DNA of 64,000 nucleotides from Vreelandella lutescens (lineage in GTDB: Bacteria > Pseudomonadota > Gammaproteobacteria > Pseudomonadales > Halomonadaceae): NCBI RefSeq assembly GCF_014640815.1, contig NZ_BMHM01000004.1, forward strand, positions 248,001-312,000. Direction: 5' to 3'. The notes under the pieces were generated by a model. It searched no databases. It was not told the DNA's origin and was given only the letters and a program-made list of their open reading frames with translations. Of the stretch, positions 59,949 through 64,000 are shown one piece after another. Each line of letters opens with the position of its first letter. The first letter of the stretch is position 1. The position numbers and the translations under genes are program-made.

Positions 59949-61322
59949 ATGCGTTATAAAGATAAACATCAGCTCGCCGCTGAGTGGCAAGCACTCTTAG
60001 AGCGTACGCCGGCGGCACTTCGCCAAGCGGTGGAGAGGTTGGTGGAATCTCGCCGCGACTATTTTGCGGATCGCTTCTACCGAGTCATGCTGGAAGACCC
60101 CCATGCCTCGCTATTTCTCTCCAACGACCAAGTGCAAAAACGTCTGCACCCCTCCATGCAGCGCTGGTTGAGCGCTATGTTTACTGTCGAGCACGCCGAC
60201 TTTGAATCTTTGGTCGAGCAGCAGGAAAAAGTGGGGCAGGTGCATGCGCGTATCGATATTCCAGTTAACTTGGTACTTAACGGCGCACGGCAGTTAAAGC
60301 AGGCGCTTTATGAGCAGATTAATAACACCTTTAGCGCTGAACTCTCTTCTGGTGATGCAGCGGTTTACGTATCTGATCATATTGATATGGCGATGGAAAT
60401 AATGAGCCATGCCTACTCCGTGGCGAATAATCGTAATGCCCGTACAGAGGAGGCGTATAAGCTGTTCTCGTTAACCCAGAGTATTGGCGATGAGCGCGAG
60501 CGGCAGCGTTCCGCGCTGTTGAATTGGGAAAACGCGCTTATGTTCGCCGTTGCGGCTCAACAGGCAACCAGCGCACTGCCCCGGTTAGCCAGCTCTGAGT
60601 TTGGGCTCTGGTATCACCATAAAGCGTGCCACGCCTTTGAGGGCGCGCCGGAAATAGCCACCATCTCTCGGCATGTTCACTTGGTGGATGAGGAGTGGCT
60701 CACTCAGTTAGCGCATCCAGACCGTCAGCACCGCCTTGCTGCACTGGGTAATATTCGCGATGCGGCCCGCACAATACTGATGCTGTTGGACGATATTCTG
60801 GATCGCGCCTCGGGGCTTGAGGCTGGCCGCGATAGCTTGACGCGCTTGCTGAATCGTAAATTTCTCTCGGTCGTGTTGAACCGTGAAATCGAACTCGCAA
60901 GGCGCTCGGAGAAGTGTTTTGCGCTGCTGATGGTGGATATCGATCACTTCAAGTCGATCAACGATACCCACGGCCATGACGCGGGCGATAACGTACTGCA
61001 GCAGGTCGCCAGCATTCTGGACCGCTCTACCCGAGGCGGCGACTACGTGTTTCGGATGGGCGGTGAAGAGTTTTTGATAATTCTGGTGGATACGGATCAA
61101 GACGGTAGCCGCTTGTTCGCCGAGCGGCTACGCCAAGCCGTGGCCAAAGAGCCGATGCTGGCGGCAGCAGATACACTGTTGAATGTCACGGTGAGTGTAG
61201 GGTTAACGCTTCATGATGGTCACCCAGACTACCAGCGTTCCATGCAGCGCGCCGACCAAGCGCTGTACCAAGCGAAACGCAGTGGGCGAAATCGGGTGGT
61301 GGTGGCGGCTTCCGCTGAGTAA
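59949..61322 (+). CDS. dosC: Globin-coupled diguanylate cyclase (DosC-like)
   Basis: A 457-residue oxygen-sensing diguanylate cyclase. The N-terminal globin sensor (residues ~5-155) carries the distal Tyr44 in DRFYRVMLEDPHASLFLSN and the proximal heme His99 in VGQVHARIDIPVNLV, both aligned with E. coli DosC. A middle helical domain (LLNWENALMFAVAA, SSEFGLWYHHKACHAF) follows. The GGDEF domain has the inhibitory RxxD (RGGD), the GGEEF active site in FRMGGEEFLIIL, and YQRSMQRADQALYQAKRSGRN. Heme-bound oxygen should regulate c-di-GMP production. No DosP phosphodiesterase gene is adjacent. The ATG at 59949 gives the DosC N-terminus. Confidence 0.9.
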   Translation: MRYKDKHQLAAEWQALLERTPAALRQAVERLVESRRDYFADRFYRVMLEDPHASLFLSNDQVQKRLHPSMQRWLSAMFTVEHADFESLVEQQEKVGQVHARIDIPVNLVLNGARQLKQALYEQINNTFSAELSSGDAAVYVSDHIDMAMEIMSHAYSVANNRNARTEEAYKLFSLTQSIGDERERQRSALLNWENALMFAVAAQQATSALPRLASSEFGLWYHHKACHAFEGAPEIATISRHVHLVDEEWLTQLAHPDRQHRLAALGNIRDAARTILMLLDDILDRASGLEAGRDSLTRLLNRKFLSVVLNREIELARRSEKCFALLMVDIDHFKSINDTHGHDAGDNVLQQVASILDRSTRGGDYVFRMGGEEFLIILVDTDQDGSRLFAERLRQAVAKEPMLAAADTLLNVTVSVGLTLHDGHPDYQRSMQRADQALYQAKRSGRNRVVVAASAE

Positions 61323-61370
61323 TATCGTGATCAGAGATAGGCTTTGGCTTTTTTACCGATGGAGAACGCT

Positions 61371-61895
61371 ATGCTGATGCGCCGCTTTACGCTGTTAACC
61401 GCACTGTTTTTGATGTGTCCACCGCTGGTAGCTGCTCACCATGGCGGCGATCATTCTGGGGAAATGGCAGGCCACTCCTCTATTGAGGTAGTGCAACCCT
61501 GGACTCGCGCTACACCCCCCGGGGCTGGCGCAGGCGGTGGTTTTGTCACGCTCACTAATCACGGTGAGGGGGATGACACGTTAGTGGGAGCGACCAGTCC
61601 GCTGACTGAGCGTGTCGAGATTCACACCATGGAGATGGATGGCGATGTGATGCGCATGGCGCAGCTAACCGGTGGCATTGAGATACCGGCGGGCGAGAGC
61701 GTGACGCTCGCGCCGGGCGGTTTGCACTTGATGTTTATGGAACTGGGCTCACCCATTGTTGAGGGTGAGCCCGTACCCGTGACGCTGGAGTTCCAGCACG
61801 CCGAGCCCATTGAGATTGAGCTTCAGGTGCTGCCCGTAGGGGAGTCTCCGGAAGGTGGCCACCATGAGGGTGGCCACGGTCACTCCGCGCACTGA
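61371..61895 (+). CDS. Copper chaperone PCu(A)C family protein
   Basis: A 174-residue periplasmic protein. The signal peptide (MRRFTLLTALFLMCPPLVAA) leads to a His-rich segment (HHGGDHSGEMAGHSS), then the PCuAC domain with WTRATPPGAGAGGGFVTLTN. The copper ligands are in RVEIHTMEMDGDVMRM and LAPGGLHLMFM (the H-M-M-H-M pattern). A second His-rich tail (GGHHEGGHGHSAH) ends it. PCu(A)C proteins deliver Cu(I) to cytochrome oxidase assembly. Start 61371 has GGAG 6 bases upstream. It is next to the PepSY and DUF2946 genes. Confidence 0.9.
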   Translation: MLMRRFTLLTALFLMCPPLVAAHHGGDHSGEMAGHSSIEVVQPWTRATPPGAGAGGGFVTLTNHGEGDDTLVGATSPLTERVEIHTMEMDGDVMRMAQLTGGIEIPAGESVTLAPGGLHLMFMELGSPIVEGEPVPVTLEFQHAEPIEIELQVLPVGESPEGGHHEGGHGHSAH

Positions 61896-61925
61896 GCCAG
61901 CCCACTGCGTCAGCCTACCGCCCCG

Positions 61926-63290
61926 TTAGCCTTGGCGAGCGGGGCGGCGTTCCTGAAGTGGCCGCACGATCAGCCAGTCAATCATCAACATCACTAGCAG
62001 CGACGCGCCTACCAGCGGAAACAGCACGCCGCCAATCACGAGAAGGGCGATCAGCCCACGAAACACGCGTTTATCAGCGGGCAAGGGCGGCACGCCCATG
62101 GCCCCTGATGGGCGACGCTTCCACCACATCACGCCTGCGGACACGCACATCACGATGATGGCGATGCATACCGCCAGCAGGAAGAGCTGGTTGATGAGCC
62201 CAAACTCCTGCCCCAAGTGAACGTTAATCCCAAATTCCAGCCAGCGGCCTAGCGCGCCATAGTCGGCGTAGCTCATGTCGAGCAGCGGCTCACCGCTGTA
62301 TTGATCGAGGTGAATCACGCGCTGCTGGGTTAAGTCATCGGGATAAATCGAGCCTGTATACACCCCGGCGGCCGTAGTTGGCAGATTGACGCTGTAGCCC
62401 TGCTGTAGGCCCAGCGCTTCTAACTGAGCCACTGCGTTGTTCAACCCAATGCGCGGGGCAGGCACGGCAGGTGGCGTTGATTCCGGCACTCGCGCCTGCT
62501 CCAGCGACCAACTGGTGCTGCCCTGGTCGCTTAAGTAAGCGTTGGACATCGGCACTTCCACGCGAACCCCCGTGGGGTAGCCAAAGTTGTTGCCGTTGGC
62601 CCACTGGTTGACCTGCCCGCCCCATACGCCCGACCACGGCATGCCGGTAATGGCCAGAAACACGATAAACCCACCGATAAAGATCCCCAGCACCGCGTGC
62701 AGGTCGCGCCAGAACACTCGGCTTTTGGGTTTGCCGCGCACGCTCACCACGCCGCCCCTACCGTTGCGCGGCCACCAGAGATAAATGCCGGTGGCGACCA
62801 GCAGGATCGACCAGCCCGCCGCTATCTCGATCAGCTTGCGCGGGGTTTGCCCGAAGAACTTGAAGCTATGCAGGTAGCGCACGGTCCACATCACCGTGCC
62901 CCGGTCGTCCAGCGCGCCCAGTACCTCGGCGGTGTAAGGGTTTACATACACCGCCAATCGTTCGCCGGTCAGGGCGTTAACGGTAATTTCAGCCGAACTT
63001 TCCGGCGTAGCGGGTGAGGTGTATTTCACCGCCGTGCCGGGGTGCTCCCGCAGCGCCGAGCTCACGAGTGAGGCGGCAGGCTGGGTGGCCTGCTGAACTT
63101 CTACGCGCTTGAGGTCAGAGTGGATCAGCGCATCCAGCTCGTCATCAAACAAATAGAGTGCCCCGGTCAGCGAGAGCGCGATTAAAAAAGGCAGGACTAA
63201 CAGGCCTGCATAAAAATGCCAGCGCCAAACAGCGCGATACAGATCAAGCGACGCTTTGCGCGCTGTCTGTGTGGAACTCATTGTCGTCAT
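61926..63290 (-). CDS. PepSY-domain membrane protein (PepSY-TM family)
   Basis: A 454-residue inner-membrane protein with four main helices: WHFYAGLLVLPFLIALSLTG near the start, a middle pair (LIEIAAGWSILLVATGIYLWWP and LHAVLGIFIGGFIVFLAITGMPWSGVWG) and a C-terminal region (LFLLAVCIAIIVMCVSAGVMWW). Periplasmic PepSY-like segments lie between, and the conserved Trp/His residues near the helices (WRWHFYAG, RDLHAVLG, INVHLGQEFG) suggest heme ligands as in reductases of this family. Members are found beside TonB siderophore or copper receptors and are thought to reduce the imported metal. It is convergent with the PCuAC gene. The ATG at 63290 follows GGAG. Confidence 0.85.
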   Translation of the reverse strand: MTTMSSTQTARKASLDLYRAVWRWHFYAGLLVLPFLIALSLTGALYLFDDELDALIHSDLKRVEVQQATQPAASLVSSALREHPGTAVKYTSPATPESSAEITVNALTGERLAVYVNPYTAEVLGALDDRGTVMWTVRYLHSFKFFGQTPRKLIEIAAGWSILLVATGIYLWWPRNGRGGVVSVRGKPKSRVFWRDLHAVLGIFIGGFIVFLAITGMPWSGVWGGQVNQWANGNNFGYPTGVRVEVPMSNAYLSDQGSTSWSLEQARVPESTPPAVPAPRIGLNNAVAQLEALGLQQGYSVNLPTTAAGVYTGSIYPDDLTQQRVIHLDQYSGEPLLDMSYADYGALGRWLEFGINVHLGQEFGLINQLFLLAVCIAIIVMCVSAGVMWWKRRPSGAMGVPPLPADKRVFRGLIALLVIGGVLFPLVGASLLVMLMIDWLIVRPLQERRPARQG

Positions 63291-63434
63291 GCACACGCTC
63301 CAAGCGCTCAAAGCACCGTGTTACCCGCACGCGGCGGCGCTCACACGGCGTTTAAGACGCGATATTTATTTGCCAGCCAAGCCCGTTTTTAGCTGGCCAG
63401 TTAGGTAAACCATTTGAGTGGTAAACCCGCTTAG

Positions 63435-63893
63435 TTAAATGACGTTTAACGAGGGTGGAGCGCGAGGATAAGCGTGGGGGTAGGCTTGTACCGCAGCAGC
63501 GTGCTGGGTAAAGGCCGTTGGCAGCGGCGTACGAGTGATAAAGGCCACGCTGCCAATGGCGGGTAAATGATGGGGGGCGGTCGGCGTGTTTTGCCATATA
63601 CCGCAATAGTCACACTGGTGATACCAGTGGTGCAGCGGGTTATTGGCGTGAGATGACGGAGCAGGCGTCTCACACAGGTCAGTGCCGTCATGACCGTGCG
63701 CGTGAGCTGGGGAGTGCTCTGATAAGTGCTCTAGCGCGTGTTTTGAAGAGTGTTCTGAGGAGTGATCTAAAGAGCTAGCTTGCGCCTGCCATTGAGACAG
63801 TAGCGGCCCCGCAAATAGCAGGTAAATCGCAGCGAACGCTAAGTAGAGCGCTGTGCGATACCAAAAAGAGTCTGCTGAGCGGAAGTAATGCAT
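63435..63893 (-). CDS. DUF2946 family protein, His-rich
   Basis: A 152-residue protein with an N-terminal hydrophobic segment (TALYLAFAAIYLLFAGPLL), a His-rich linker with repeating SEHS/EH units (SSEHSSKHALEHLSEHSPAHAHGHDG), then HHWYHQCDYCGIWQ, the Cys-x-x-Cys of DUF2946. A C-terminal Pro/His-rich tail follows. DUF2946 genes recur with PCu(A)C and copper-receptor genes in proteobacteria, so a copper role is plausible but untested. It is transcribed toward the PepSY gene, from which it is 145 bases away. An inverted repeat lies 29 bases upstream. Confidence 0.75.
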   Translation of the reverse strand: MHYFRSADSFWYRTALYLAFAAIYLLFAGPLLSQWQAQASSLDHSSEHSSKHALEHLSEHSPAHAHGHDGTDLCETPAPSSHANNPLHHWYHQCDYCGIWQNTPTAPHHLPAIGSVAFITRTPLPTAFTQHAAAVQAYPHAYPRAPPSLNVI

Positions 63894-63921
63894 CTACGGG
63901 ATACGCATTGTGGGCTTCATG

Positions 63922-63937
63922 TTCGTTTCTTAACGAA
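63922..63937. promoter_or_regulatory. Inverted repeat upstream of the DUF2946 gene
   Basis: TTCGTT-TCTT-AACGAA is a perfect 6-bp inverted repeat, 29 bases upstream of the DUF2946 start. It could be an operator for a metal-responsive repressor, but I cannot match it to a known consensus. Confidence 0.3.
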
Positions 63938-64000
63938 ATAACGGCGTCATAGTATCTGAAAGTGCCCCGTGGTTAACGCACCATTGTGCGGTTAATTGAC

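Overview
The window reads as an ordinary chromosomal segment of a halophilic gammaproteobacterium. Gene order and protein types point to the Halomonadaceae (Halomonas or a close relative): ubiK-glnK-amtB, a CitAB-type sensor pair beside tctCBA, a BCCT osmolyte carrier, a DUF481 protein and a urea ABC transporter. The genus is an inference; no rRNA or other taxonomic marker is present. I saw no tRNA or rRNA gene, CRISPR array, insertion sequence, prophage or integrase. Coding density is high and almost every gene belongs to a recognisable family.

Layout. 0-4 kb: iron uptake (siderophore-binding protein fragment, TonB receptor, AraC regulator) with three Fur-box-like sites. 4-7 kb: ubiK, then glnK-amtB and a second PII gene. 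7-13.7 kb: fpr with a divergent LysR regulator, two chemoreceptors and a host-attachment-family protein. 13.8-17.3 kb: phnDCEE phosphonate/phosphite-type ABC transporter. 17.4-24 kb: histidine phosphatase, a Rid-family protein and the aapJQMP amino-acid ABC transporter with two tandem binding-protein genes. 24-33 kb: housekeeping (speE, hemE, ribA, GST, djlA, dxs-ispA-xseB, serA). 33-43.9 kb: pirin, trhO, enoyl-CoA hydratase, IclR, YqaA, an MscS channel, a pteridine-reductase-like SDR with folK, a lone flagellin and a BCCT transporter. 44-47 kb: an NMT1/THI5-type ABC transporter. 47-53.7 kb: DUF481, a two-component system and tctCBA. 54-59.8 kb: urtABCDE. 59.9-64 kb: a globin-coupled diguanylate cyclase and a probable copper-handling group (PCuAC, PepSY, DUF2946).

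The main unifying signal is regulatory. Four nitrogen-related operons (glnK-amtB, aapJQMP, the NMT1-type transporter and urtABCDE) have sigma-54 promoter candidates with the GG-N10-GC core. Three of them also carry paired NtrC-like 17-mers 31-32 bp apart, centre to centre, the spacing known at the enterobacterial glnA enhancer. This predicts that the uncharacterised NMT1-type transporter scavenges a nitrogen compound.

A second recurring pattern is a GC-rich hairpin without a U-tract just after the binding-protein gene in four transporter operons (phnD, aapJ, tctC, urtA), as expected for transcript stabilisation that raises binding-protein levels. A third point of interest is a promoter, inverted repeat and strong terminator packed into the leader of the BCCT gene, which would give either an attenuator or a very short RNA.

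Three intergenic stretches exceed 300 bases: 4360-4730 (NtrC/sigma-54 region of glnK), 43928-44328 (BCCT leader plus NtrC/sigma-54 region of the NMT1 operon) and 53666-54042 (tctA terminator plus NtrC/sigma-54 region of urt). I found no convincing novel multi-gene system; the novelty here is mostly in regulation.
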